Below, piece after piece: positions 14,712 to 23,960 of a stretch of 64,000 nucleotides of DNA. Numbering within the stretch: the stretch's first letter is position 1; each line of letters opens with the position of its first letter. The stretch spans positions 90,473 to 154,472 of the forward strand of contig DIXP01000105.1 in assembly GCA_002436065.1 (NCBI GenBank), in the 5' to 3' direction. This stretch comes from Chloroflexi bacterium UBA6077 (GTDB lineage Bacteria > Chloroflexota > UBA6077). The translations under genes and the position numbers were made by a program. The notes under the pieces are model-generated. The model searched no databases. It was not told the origin of the DNA and saw only the letters and a list, made by a program, of their open reading frames with translations.

Positions 14712-15848
14712 TTGAAGGTGACCATCGTAGTACACGGAAAGTATCACGCATTCCATCTCGCAGCGGAGCTCGAGCGGCGCGGTTCGCTGCACAGAGTCAT
14801 TTCGGGGTACCCGCGCTTCCGGCTAAGGAACAGCGGCGTCCCCCACCAGAAGCTGATCACGTTGCCTGTCTCGCAGCTCATCAGACACGGTTTGGCGCGG
14901 ACAGGCCGTCGTGTTCCACCAGCGGTGAACTGGCTGCTTCTCAACCTGTTCGACATTCAGGCAAGCCACCGCCTCGATCCCTCCGACATCGCCGTAATAT
15001 GGCCGGATTGTGCTCAGCGCACGATTAGAGCAGCGAAGTCCCGAGACGCTTTGGTTGTCCTGGAAGCAGGCTCCAGCCATATCACCTATCGCCAGACACT
15101 CCTACAGGAGGAATACCAACGCTTCAGAATTCCATACGCGCCAATCGATGCCAGAGTCCTCCGATCCCACCTGGCTGAGTATAAAGTAGCCGACTACATC
15201 TCGGTACCAAGCGCCTTCGTACAGGACAGTTTTCTTGAGATGGGCACCCCCAGTACGAAAATACTACGCATCCCTTACGGCGTTGACCTGTCCAGGTTTC
15301 GAGCACTGCCACGGGAAGATAACACCTTTCGCATACTCTACTGCGGAACCATCTCTCTGCAGAAGGGCGTTCAATACCTGGTGCGCGCTTTCACGGAGTT
15401 GGGACTACCAGACGCCCAACTCTGGCTGGTAGGCTCTACTACGTCAGAGATTATCTCAGTATTGGAGCACTACAAGAACCCGCGCATTGTTATCAAGAGC
15501 CGCAAGAACCAACAAGACCTCCCCTGGTACTATTCGCAAGCAGACATCTTTTGCCAGATGTCTATCCAAGAGGGGCTGAGTATGGTCATTGCTGAAGCTA
15601 TGGCTTGCGGGCTTCCAGTCATATGCACGACCAACACTGGAGGGTCGGAACTTCTCCAGGATGATGTAGAGGGGTTCATCATTCCGATTCGTGACGTTGA
15701 TGTGTTGAAGGAGCGAATACTCCTGCTGTACAAAGACAAGACCAAACGCGAACAAATGGGCAGAGCTGCCTTAGCTAGAGCGAAGGAAGCTACCTGGAAT
15801 ATATACGGCGACAGGTGCGTCGAAGCGTACGAGCGGATTCTGAACTGA
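14712..15848 (+). CDS. Glycosyltransferase family 4
   Basis: A 378-residue GT-B fold transferase. The C-terminal half shows the GT4 features: RILYCGTISLQKGVQYLVRAF, the QADIFCQMSIQEGLSMVIAEAMACGLPVI donor-site loop with the EX7E-type glutamates, and a NTGGSELL motif. The N-terminal half has HGKYHAFHLAAELERRG for the acceptor side. It starts with TTG at 14712 (weak ribosome site; GTG at 14718 is an alternative). It transfers a sugar from a nucleotide donor to the growing lipid-linked glycan; specificity unknown. Confidence 0.82.
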   Translation: MKVTIVVHGKYHAFHLAAELERRGSLHRVISGYPRFRLRNSGVPHQKLITLPVSQLIRHGLARTGRRVPPAVNWLLLNLFDIQASHRLDPSDIAVIWPDCAQRTIRAAKSRDALVVLEAGSSHITYRQTLLQEEYQRFRIPYAPIDARVLRSHLAEYKVADYISVPSAFVQDSFLEMGTPSTKILRIPYGVDLSRFRALPREDNTFRILYCGTISLQKGVQYLVRAFTELGLPDAQLWLVGSTTSEIISVLEHYKNPRIVIKSRKNQQDLPWYYSQADIFCQMSIQEGLSMVIAEAMACGLPVICTTNTGGSELLQDDVEGFIIPIRDVDVLKERILLLYKDKTKREQMGRAALARAKEATWNIYGDRCVEAYERILN

Positions 15849-15912
15849 GCACGACTTCATAAATATGCTTTCTGAGTAGGACTACACTCAACTCGACAGG
15901 TGGTTTCACACA

Positions 15913-17430
15913 TTGTGGGGTCGAATCAGCAAGGGTCTGGCTGCCATTTTCTTTGGCCAAGCGCTAGTAATCGCAGCTAATGTATTGCTAGTGCCCCTTT
16001 ATCTCGGCAGTTGGTCTCCTACCCTATATGGGGAATGGCTGGCCTTATTCTCTCTTGTTAGTTATCTATCAACACTCGACCTAGGCATGAATATGGCTGT
16101 GACTAATCAACTCACCCAGACTTATGCCTGTGGAAAGTTAGATGAGTACGCTCGTTACCAGCATTCAGCGACTGCCTTTTACGTCTTCGTTGCTGTGACT
16201 GGAAGCATACTGCTGGCTGTGGCAGTCTGCATCTTGCCACTTGCCACATGGATGGGATTACGCGAGGTCTCAGCGATTGATGCAGCCTGGGTAGCTTGGT
16301 TGCTGGGGATCCAACTCTTGTTGTCTTTGGTGGCAGGACTGATTGCAGGAGTCTACCGCACTACAGGCGATCTCGCCAAGTCCCAATGGACAAACAACTG
16401 CCAGCGTACTCTGCTCTTCGCTTCCATCACGGCTGCGCTGGCGCTCGGCGGGGGAGTAGTGGCTGTAGCAGCGGTGCAGATCTGGCCATTGGTGCTGGTA
16501 TCACTGTTAGCGACCTGCGACATTCGGCGACGGTATCATACTCTTCTACCTGGACTCTCCAGAGTCAGCCTGTCGGCAATCCGCGATCTACTGGGCCCGA
16601 GTCTGTTCTTCTTTCTAATAATGCTCGCAAACGGACTCACTCAGCAAGGACCCATATTGCTGGTCTCTTCGGCCATGGGAGGCGCTGCAGTGGCCATGCT
16701 AGCTGTATCAAGGACTCTGACCAACTTGATCCGACAGACAGTCGGTGCTTTCAACAGCGCCCTGTGGCCAGACATCACTCGACTGGAAGCATCTGGGAAT
16801 CTCACCCAATTGCGCACCTTGCACCATTTGCTTGTAGTCAGCTGCAGCACGCTGTGCGTCGTGTTGGCCGTTGTGCTCTGGTATCATGGGGCGGAAATCA
16901 TTCGCGTATGGACAGGAGGCAAGTTGGAGCCTGATTCGACACTCCTTCGACTCTTAGTTGTTCAATTGGTGATGCAGTCGCCGTGGATAGCTAGCTCTAC
17001 GTTTTCGGCAGCAGCTAATCGCCACCGGATACTCGCGCGGAGCTACCTAATTTCGGGGATTGTTGGCCTTGCCGTGACAGCCATCTTGCTGGGCAGGATT
17101 GGAATATGGGCCGTACCCGTAGGACTTATGTTGGGTGAAGCCATGGCCTGTTACCATTTCGTTGTCAGGGACACTTGCAGACTTATTGGACAAGAGTATG
17201 GTACATTCATCATCCAGTTCTGGCGGGGGATGGCCATTGTAACGGTCGGGGCGATGGCAGTGGGATGGGCCTCTCAGCAGACAATTCCCGGCCCTTTTCT
17301 CATTCGCTGGACTGGTACCGGGGTGGTCACGTCCGCGACTGCCATCATCGTCGCGTGGACTGCCTGGCTTACTCGGGAAGAGCGGATGATCTTGCTGCTC
17401 TCATTGCGAAACGTCGCATGTCGCAAGTAG
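15913..17430 (+). CDS. Wzx-like lipid-linked oligosaccharide flippase
   Basis: A 505-residue polytopic membrane protein with about 12-14 hydrophobic segments of the MOP/PST (Wzx) type. Typical features are the early LYLGSWSPTLYGEWLALFSLVSYLSTLDLGM segment and the central ISLR-like LLGPSLFFFLIMLANGLTQQGP region. It would flip the undecaprenyl-linked repeat unit. The TTG start at 15913 has AGGTGG about ten bases before it. The gene is among the most AT-rich of the window (about 43% GC by hand count in one 60-base line), in keeping with a horizontally acquired core. Confidence 0.85.
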   Translation: MWGRISKGLAAIFFGQALVIAANVLLVPLYLGSWSPTLYGEWLALFSLVSYLSTLDLGMNMAVTNQLTQTYACGKLDEYARYQHSATAFYVFVAVTGSILLAVAVCILPLATWMGLREVSAIDAAWVAWLLGIQLLLSLVAGLIAGVYRTTGDLAKSQWTNNCQRTLLFASITAALALGGGVVAVAAVQIWPLVLVSLLATCDIRRRYHTLLPGLSRVSLSAIRDLLGPSLFFFLIMLANGLTQQGPILLVSSAMGGAAVAMLAVSRTLTNLIRQTVGAFNSALWPDITRLEASGNLTQLRTLHHLLVVSCSTLCVVLAVVLWYHGAEIIRVWTGGKLEPDSTLLRLLVVQLVMQSPWIASSTFSAAANRHRILARSYLISGIVGLAVTAILLGRIGIWAVPVGLMLGEAMACYHFVVRDTCRLIGQEYGTFIIQFWRGMAIVTVGAMAVGWASQQTIPGPFLIRWTGTGVVTSATAIIVAWTAWLTREERMILLLSLRNVACRK

Positions 17431-17457
17431 AATGACAATCCAGCAGGAGATGGCGAG

Positions 17458-18282
17458 TTGAGAAGATCTCCGGCGGTATCACCCTATAGGGCTCCATACA
17501 GACTATACGACACTAATATCCCTCAGGTCATGGCCCTAGATTGGATTCGGCCGCATTCCCGAGTGCTGGAAGTTGGCTGCGCATCCGGGAGGGTGTCGAA
17601 GCTGCTTGTTAACAACTTAGACTGTTCTGTGGTTGGTATAGAAATCGATCCCGATTTGGCCACGGAAGCGAGGTACTCTTGCGAGAAAGTAGTAGTCGGT
17701 GACATAGAGAACGAGGAGATCTGGGCTAGCGTTTGTGGGGACTACGACTATGTCCTATTTTTCGATGTCCTCGAGCACCTCAAGGACCCATGGAAGGCGC
17801 TCCGCGCGACGCGGCAACACTGCTTCGGGGGATTGGACACCAAGCTTATTGGGGCGATACCAAACACTCTTGTATGGCACACGCGGGTCGAGTTCCTTCT
17901 GGGCAACTTCGAGTATCGCTCCGGCGGCACGCTTGATCGAGGCCATTTGAGGTTCTTTACTCCCCCCAGCACGCGTGACATGCTTCAATTAGCCGGCTTC
18001 GATGTCCTTCAGTTCGAGGTTAGCTGGCACATGCCGATCCTCAGTTGGCTTTACTCCAAATGGATGTGTCTCGGACACCCCTTGGCGGCGCAGCGGCTAC
18101 GGGAGAAAGTGGGGTGGGCATCGCCAGCCTTTCCGCTCCTACGCACGCTTTCGCCAGCGGATGATCCCCGATTAGTCAAGCTGGTGAATCGGGTGCTGGG
18201 CCTACCGGCGCAGGCGTTGCCAGGCCTATTCGGGAACCATTCCATTTTCCTATGCGGCGCTACGGCGGGGGAGATGCAGTAA
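17458..18282 (+). CDS. Class I SAM-dependent methyltransferase
   Basis: 274 residues. Motif I is VLEVGCASGRVS, followed by an acidic residue after the second strand (GIEIDPDLA), the D-I acidic loop (VVGDIENEEIW) and motif IV (YVLFFDVLEHLKDP). The C-terminal third resembles methyltransferases of glycan loci (GHLRFFTPPSTRDML). The TTG start at 17458 is preceded by AGGAGAT. Probable role: methylation of a sugar in the repeat unit or its end; the latter would fit the Wzt_C terminal-modification logic but is only inferred. Confidence 0.8.
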   Translation: MRRSPAVSPYRAPYRLYDTNIPQVMALDWIRPHSRVLEVGCASGRVSKLLVNNLDCSVVGIEIDPDLATEARYSCEKVVVGDIENEEIWASVCGDYDYVLFFDVLEHLKDPWKALRATRQHCFGGLDTKLIGAIPNTLVWHTRVEFLLGNFEYRSGGTLDRGHLRFFTPPSTRDMLQLAGFDVLQFEVSWHMPILSWLYSKWMCLGHPLAAQRLREKVGWASPAFPLLRTLSPADDPRLVKLVNRVLGLPAQALPGLFGNHSIFLCGATAGEMQ

Positions 18283-18603
18283 AGGAAGTCGAACAACTCC
18301 CCATCGCAGCTGCACCATGAAGCCAAGGACCTTAAGTGCCGCCTGCGATTGACAAGTCGAGTGAAACTCACACTGGATCAAGTTCAAGATGACTCCTACT
18401 CGGGCGTCATCAGCCAAAAACCGCCGTACTTGCGCCTTGTAGAGGCAGGCCAAGCGGCAAGTTCATCGCCAAGATGTCGCAATCCGTCCAAGCAGTGCGG
18501 GCCTGGCAGGAGCGTCTATGGCCGTGCATATCATGGCAATGCCTGTTGCGTGTCTTCGCCGCTCCTAGAATCACCATAATGACTTGGATTTGGGCCAATA
18601 GTA
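18283..18603. other. Gene-free interval
   Basis: 321 bases without a credible gene, clear hairpin or consensus promoter. A TAGAAT/CATAAT-rich stretch at 18567-18582 could hold a weak promoter for the next gene. Confidence 0.4.
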
Positions 18604-19665
18604 ATGCCGAAAGTCAGTATAGTCACCGCCTCCTACAACCATAAGCGATTCCTTCCTGAACGCATACGTTCCATTCTGCGGCAGACCTACGCAGATTTCG
18701 AGTGGATCATCGTCGAAGACAGTTCGACCGACGGGAGCTTGGCCGTGCTTCAGCAGCTTGAAACTGAGGATTCACGGGTCAGGCTTTACGTTAACGGACA
18801 AAATCGTGGCATGGCTTGGACCACTCAGTCTGCAATACAACGATCCTCTGGCGAGTACGTCTACCGTGCTGAGAGTGACGACGTATGCCACCCACGATTC
18901 CTGGAGAGCATGGTTCGGGTGCTGGACGATCATCCTCAAGTTGGGTTTGTCTACTGCCGTGCCCTTAATATGGATGCAAATGGCAACGTCTGGGGTGGGC
19001 GCAACCAGGGAAGACACGACTTCGTATCGCCGGGTACAGATTTCTTCCGATCTCTTATCCTCGGCAACTTCGTGCCTGGCCCAAACATCGTCTTCTCACG
19101 CATCGCCCATGATCGAGTCGGCGGGTTTGATGTTGGCCGGTTCCGGGTAGCGTGCGACTGGCATTTCTCCCTCCGAATGTGTCTCCACTCCGATGTGGGC
19201 TATGTAGCTGAGCCTCTCGGCTATCACCGCGTACACTCAGATAATCTGAGCGGAGCATTAGGGAGAACCTACGATCTCGACTTGCTCTTTCATGAGTCCT
19301 ACGAACTCCTTGAAGACGTATTTGGGTCAGTCCCACAGGAACACTCAGAACTTCAGAAGTTGAGGCCGCAAGCCATGCGTCGAATAACCATTCATCATGC
19401 GGCTCCGCTCTTCACCAAAGCATTGATCGATGGCAGAGGTGGGGTGGCAAATCGCATCCTGGCTGGCGTCAAGCGGTATGACCCTGAGTCAACGAGAGGG
19501 TTAGCCTGGCCAACGGCGTGTGTCAAGAGTATCATCTTCAACTTGGCTTATTCCAACCTATATAGGCCGTTAGCTCAGGCTCTGAGTCGCCGCAGGCGCC
19601 ACAGCTTCGGAGAAGAATCAACGCTATTGGACGAACGTTCTGTTGACTCAAGGATAGGCGCCTAG
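18604..19665 (+). CDS. Glycosyltransferase family 2
   Basis: A 353-residue GT-A transferase. It starts with VSIVTASYNHKRFLPERIRSI, has EDSSTDGS, then the metal-binding DXD-like ESDDVCHP and the acceptor-side FDVGRFRVACDWHFSLRM region. A C-terminal extension of about 100 residues has no clear membrane span. The stop overlaps the GTG of the Wzy-like gene by one base (TAGTG), indicating coupling. Sugar specificity unknown. Confidence 0.85.
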   Translation: MPKVSIVTASYNHKRFLPERIRSILRQTYADFEWIIVEDSSTDGSLAVLQQLETEDSRVRLYVNGQNRGMAWTTQSAIQRSSGEYVYRAESDDVCHPRFLESMVRVLDDHPQVGFVYCRALNMDANGNVWGGRNQGRHDFVSPGTDFFRSLILGNFVPGPNIVFSRIAHDRVGGFDVGRFRVACDWHFSLRMCLHSDVGYVAEPLGYHRVHSDNLSGALGRTYDLDLLFHESYELLEDVFGSVPQEHSELQKLRPQAMRRITIHHAAPLFTKALIDGRGGVANRILAGVKRYDPESTRGLAWPTACVKSIIFNLAYSNLYRPLAQALSRRRRHSFGEESTLLDERSVDSRIGA

Positions 19666-21164
19666 TGGAACAGACTGTCAGCACAACGCCATATGTGCAG
19701 CCATCCAAGCGCATAGGTCGGATTGATTTCCTGGCGTCATCGCTCTTCGTTCTAGTCCTGGCCAGCTTGGTTGGCATCACTGCCTGCGCTGATCCTGGTG
19801 GCGTAAGCCTAGGAGACTCGCGGCTACTTTACGTCGCCAACTTGTTGGCCATTGCCCTCTTGATGTTGATTGCAGCTCGATCGATGCGCCCGACTCGCGC
19901 CACACCCGTTCCATTGTTGCACCCGCCAATGCTCATGACCGCATGGTTCTTATTCGTCATTGCGATCCCTGGCCTTGCGCTCTTCACCTATCCGGCCAAC
20001 CTCCTGGCCTTGCGGCTGCCACCGGATGATTATTATGCCTATCTAGCTCCTGGCATGACCCTGTGTCTTGCTGGCCTAACGGCCCTGTGGATAGGATACA
20101 GTCTAGGGCTTACTGCCATTCAACCCGCACGAGTCTTGCGGTTTCTTGGGGACAGGTCACCTTCGCTTCTCGCAATCCTAGCGCTATACACCCTGACTAT
20201 TGCCGTGCGCCTTGCCCGCATCATGGTGACAGGTATTGCCTTCGGGGCTGATTCGACGCATCTGGGGCCGTTGCTGCCTTTCGACCAATGGCTCAAGTAC
20301 ATTGAAGATAGCCGGTATCTTATCCTGGCCGTCACGGCCAGTCAGATCTTCGGCCGTCGCTGGCCATGGCCCGTCCTTGTCCTCATGGTAACGATGGAAA
20401 TCTTGTACGCCTTCACCTCAGGGTTCATGAAACCCCTCCTTTGGGTGATCGTCGTTCTTCTCCTCTCCCTGGTATATCGTGGATTCAACCTCAAGAGATG
20501 CATCCCCTATCTTGTTCCCACTGTGCTGATAGCCATAACGATAGTTCCCGTTGCCCAAGAACTGCGATTGAGTTTTCGCCAGTTTGACTCCCGATCTCCA
20601 GTCCAGGTATGGAATGCCACGCAGGAGGCTTTCGGTTCCACTTGGGGAAAGGGCATTGGAATCGGTTGGGCAGCCTTCACACAGAAGTCTCTGCTGAGGC
20701 AAACCGAGGTCGCACAGATGCCAGCGGTCATCCTGATGACGACACCTTCTGTGATACCCTTTGAGGGTTTCCAACAGTTTGCTGCGATACCAGCTTACGT
20801 CATTCCAAGAGCCGTCTGGCCCGACAAACCCGTCCTCTCTCGAGGCATCTGGTTCGGCATCACGTATCTGAACAATCCGACCACCACCACGACGTCCCGT
20901 GCTATGACCATTTTCGGTGAGAGTTACATCTTTGGTGGGTGGCTTGGAACCATACTGGCATCGCTCTGTCTTGGTCTATTATTGGCACTTTTGGTCCGTA
21001 GCTCTGTGGGTATAGGGCTCACATCAGTGTATATCGCTTTAGTGCCAACATTCATTGATGTAGAGAGTCAGCTAACTGTCATGACAGTCACACTCATTCA
21101 AGGACTCGCAATCTATCTGTTTCTATATTATGTTCTTACCATCAGGCTGCGAAGGTCACTATAG
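19665..21164 (+). CDS. Wzy-like oligosaccharide repeat-unit polymerase
   Basis: A 499-residue polytopic protein with about 12 membrane segments and a large hydrophilic loop (about residues 300-390) containing AIPAYVIPRAVWPDKPVLSRG. The P-R-x-V-W-P-x-K-P motif is typical of bacterial oligosaccharide repeat-unit polymerases of O-antigen or exopolysaccharide type. The loop faces outward and would bind the lipid-linked substrates. Low sequence conservation of Wzy proteins makes this a context-supported call. The gene couples to the GT2 before it and sits in the low-GC core. Confidence 0.8.
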   Translation: MEQTVSTTPYVQPSKRIGRIDFLASSLFVLVLASLVGITACADPGGVSLGDSRLLYVANLLAIALLMLIAARSMRPTRATPVPLLHPPMLMTAWFLFVIAIPGLALFTYPANLLALRLPPDDYYAYLAPGMTLCLAGLTALWIGYSLGLTAIQPARVLRFLGDRSPSLLAILALYTLTIAVRLARIMVTGIAFGADSTHLGPLLPFDQWLKYIEDSRYLILAVTASQIFGRRWPWPVLVLMVTMEILYAFTSGFMKPLLWVIVVLLLSLVYRGFNLKRCIPYLVPTVLIAITIVPVAQELRLSFRQFDSRSPVQVWNATQEAFGSTWGKGIGIGWAAFTQKSLLRQTEVAQMPAVILMTTPSVIPFEGFQQFAAIPAYVIPRAVWPDKPVLSRGIWFGITYLNNPTTTTTSRAMTIFGESYIFGGWLGTILASLCLGLLLALLVRSSVGIGLTSVYIALVPTFIDVESQLTVMTVTLIQGLAIYLFLYYVLTIRLRRSL

Positions 21165-21333
21165 TCGCTCACTTGGGCAACGACAATTGGGTATACTGCA
21201 GGCTCGCCCTTGCGCTCAAGGCAATGAAACAATCCAACGCCGCATATTTTTCACCCGCCATCTGCGCAAGACAATCGCCTGAACCGCAGCCAATCCCAAC
21301 AGATATCATTTGACCACGGGGGGGTAATCCAGG

Positions 21334-22542
21334 ATGACTGTGATCCTAGTTGCCGCTAATGTCTACTTCGCGGACCAACAGGGTGGTTCCTCCCGCCTCG
21401 CGTACGATTTGGCTCATGCCTTTGCGAACGAAGGTCATGAAGTATGGTACCTGTGCCAGGACATCACGCAGTCGCACCGTGACTGTGAGACCGACGGGCA
21501 AATCACAGTACTTCGATACAGGCTTCATGGGGAGACCAGGTATCGAGCGCTCTTCCGGCATCTGCAACATGAGACTGTGGGCAGTACCGTACTACGCAAA
21601 TACATGCCAAGGCCTGACATTGTACTTGGTCACAACCCTTTACAGTACATCACAGCTCGCCGTGTATGGAATGAAGATGGATTATGGTGCTACTGCTCGC
21701 ATTCACCCGCCGTTGAAGAGATGCGGATTGTCTGGCAGAATCAGGGAATCCTCGGCCGTTTCAAGCACACTTTTGGGATCGCGGCAATTCAGCGAATGGA
21801 GGCCGAGATTCTCCAGTTCTCAGATGCACTTGTTGTCGAATCGGATTACACACGCAAGTTGCTGAAAGCTAGATACGGGGGAGCCAACACTGACCGCATC
21901 GAAGTAATCCCTGGGTGGGTTGACCTCACACGGTTCCAGGTACCCAAAGAGTCCACTGCAGAAGCCAGGCAACAGCTTGGTTGGCCGATTGACCGCCCTG
22001 TGCTTTTTTCGCTGAGACGCCTTGAGCCTCGAATGGGGCTCGACAGTCTGCTCCATGCCTATAAGCTCCTGGTTGACGCTGGTCATCGGTTCCACACCGT
22101 CATTGGAGGTACAGGATCGCAGCAATCCGCATTACTGGCTCTTCGCGACCGTCTGGGTCTCGAGGCCTCAGTGACCTTCATGGGCAAGGTGCCAGACTCA
22201 CTATTACCGCTGGCGTATTATGCGTGTGACGCATCGGTTGTTCCTTCAGCTCAACTCGAATGCTTCGGACTGATTGCGCTCGAGTCAATAGCCTGCGGCA
22301 CGCCTACGCTGGTGACACCAATTGGGGCTCTACCGAGTGTTGTAAGCCAGTTTCACAAGGAGTGGATCGCGCCCTCAGCTAATCCCGAGGGTATAGCAAC
22401 CCTGCTGCAGCGATTCCTTGATGGGGCGTTGCCACCAATGGATAACAAGCTAACTGAAGACAGGATGGCCTACTACTCGCTGCCGCGCGCCCTCAGCCAG
22501 TACAGGAAATGCTTGAAGCTACCAGACACTCCAGTTCTATAG
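21334..22542 (+). CDS. Glycosyltransferase family 4
   Basis: A 402-residue GT-B transferase. The N-terminal GGSSRLAYDLAHAFANEGHEVWYL is the glycine-rich acceptor-domain opening. IPGWVDLTRF, LFSLRRLEPRMGLDSLLHAY and the ECFGLIALESIACGTPTLVTPIGALPSVV donor site give the classic GT4 layout with both EX7E glutamates. An oddity is RLEPRMGLD where most family members have R..KNKG. The ATG follows a G-rich stretch (GGGGGGG). Confidence 0.84.
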   Translation: MTVILVAANVYFADQQGGSSRLAYDLAHAFANEGHEVWYLCQDITQSHRDCETDGQITVLRYRLHGETRYRALFRHLQHETVGSTVLRKYMPRPDIVLGHNPLQYITARRVWNEDGLWCYCSHSPAVEEMRIVWQNQGILGRFKHTFGIAAIQRMEAEILQFSDALVVESDYTRKLLKARYGGANTDRIEVIPGWVDLTRFQVPKESTAEARQQLGWPIDRPVLFSLRRLEPRMGLDSLLHAYKLLVDAGHRFHTVIGGTGSQQSALLALRDRLGLEASVTFMGKVPDSLLPLAYYACDASVVPSAQLECFGLIALESIACGTPTLVTPIGALPSVVSQFHKEWIAPSANPEGIATLLQRFLDGALPPMDNKLTEDRMAYYSLPRALSQYRKCLKLPDTPVL

Positions 22543-22725
22543 ATAATCGCCCGGTGGCACAAGAGCAAGCAAGCGCTGCAGATTAATCCCTTAAGGACCA
22601 CATTGGCAGTTCTATTCGCTGGCGTGCTGGCTTTTGTACGTCTTCGCACTCATAACAGTGGTGGTCGCCTACCTACGCTTGGCGACAGTGCCCTCCAAGT
22701 AAATTGATCTACTGAGTTGGTCTGA

Positions 22726-23925
22726 ATGCCAGTCAAACACTGTTCTGTACTAGTAATGACAGACTACTACGTCCCAGGCTATCGGGGAGGAGGTCCAATC
22801 CGTAGCCTGTCGAACCTTATAGACCGCCTTGGAGAAGAGTTCAACTTCAAGGTAGTGACCAGAGATCGGGATCTTGGCGAGTCGGAGCCTTACGCGACGA
22901 TTGCCCCAGACAAGTGGCAGTCTGTCGGCAACGCGGAGGTACTGTATACCTCCCCATGGAGGCTGTCTCCGTATTCTTTGCAGCGAATCATCTCCACCGC
23001 TCATCACGACATTCTGTATCTTAACAGCTTCTTTTCCCCGCTCTTCACCATCAGTCCGCTGGTCTTGCGTAGGCTGGGTCTAATTCCTGAAGTACCAACG
23101 ATCCTAGCACCCAGGGGTGAGTTCTCATCTGGGGCACTGAATATCAAGCCTCACAAGAAGCGCATCTACATGGCTTTCGCGAATTCCTCTAGGCTGTATG
23201 ACGATATCACCTGGCAGGCATCAAGCATATACGAGGAATCGGATATTCGCCTACAGGTCGGCCAGAGGGCTCGGGTAAAACAGGTTCGGGTGATGGCTGC
23301 TCCCGATCTCCCATCAACGGCCCTCGGCACTTACCCAGCAGGGAGTAAGCCAAAGAGCACCGCCGGGGTCCTGAGAGTAGCCTTTCTCTCGCGTGTGTCC
23401 CGAAAGAAGAACCTCGACGGTGCATTGAGAATGATGTCTGATCTCAGGGGCATAATCAACCTCAACATCTTCGGCCCGATCGAAGACCAAGCCTACTGGG
23501 TGAAATGCGAGAGGATTATCCGTCAACTGCCAGGAAACGTCCGGGTGGAGTATCGGGGTGCCCTGTCACATGATAGGGTTAGCGACGCATTGTCCGAGCA
23601 TGATTTGTTCTTGTTCCCGACCAAGGGAGAGAACTTCGGGCATGTCATTCTGGAGGCTCTAGTTGCTGGTTGCCCTGTACTCCTCAGTGACCAAACACCT
23701 TGGCGTGGGTTAGAAGAGAAGGGGGTGGGATGGGACCTACCCTTGGGCCAGCCTGAGCTATTTCAGGCGGCTTTGCAGCAGTGTGTTGATATGGATGGCG
23801 AAGCCCTGCTGGCGTGGTCTCGCCGTGCGCACCAGTATGGCATAAGATGCAGCCAGAATGACGACATCCTCCGCCAGAATCGTGCACTGTTCCTAGAAAG
23901 CCTTGACCTCAAAAGTGCAAGGTAA
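22726..23925 (+). CDS. Glycosyltransferase family 4
   Basis: A 399-residue GT-B transferase. The acceptor side has YYVPGYRGGGPIRSLSNL, the domain boundary APRGEFSSGAL, and the donor side FLSRVSRKKNLDGALRMM, FPTKGENFGHVILEALVAGCPVLLSDQTPW. These resemble capsular and exopolysaccharide GT4 enzymes. The last gene of the low-GC core; the following gene is markedly richer in GC. Confidence 0.84.
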   Translation: MPVKHCSVLVMTDYYVPGYRGGGPIRSLSNLIDRLGEEFNFKVVTRDRDLGESEPYATIAPDKWQSVGNAEVLYTSPWRLSPYSLQRIISTAHHDILYLNSFFSPLFTISPLVLRRLGLIPEVPTILAPRGEFSSGALNIKPHKKRIYMAFANSSRLYDDITWQASSIYEESDIRLQVGQRARVKQVRVMAAPDLPSTALGTYPAGSKPKSTAGVLRVAFLSRVSRKKNLDGALRMMSDLRGIINLNIFGPIEDQAYWVKCERIIRQLPGNVRVEYRGALSHDRVSDALSEHDLFLFPTKGENFGHVILEALVAGCPVLLSDQTPWRGLEEKGVGWDLPLGQPELFQAALQQCVDMDGEALLAWSRRAHQYGIRCSQNDDILRQNRALFLESLDLKSAR

Positions 23926-23960
23926 CCTCCAATTTACTGGTTGCCGGATTGAAGCAGTAA

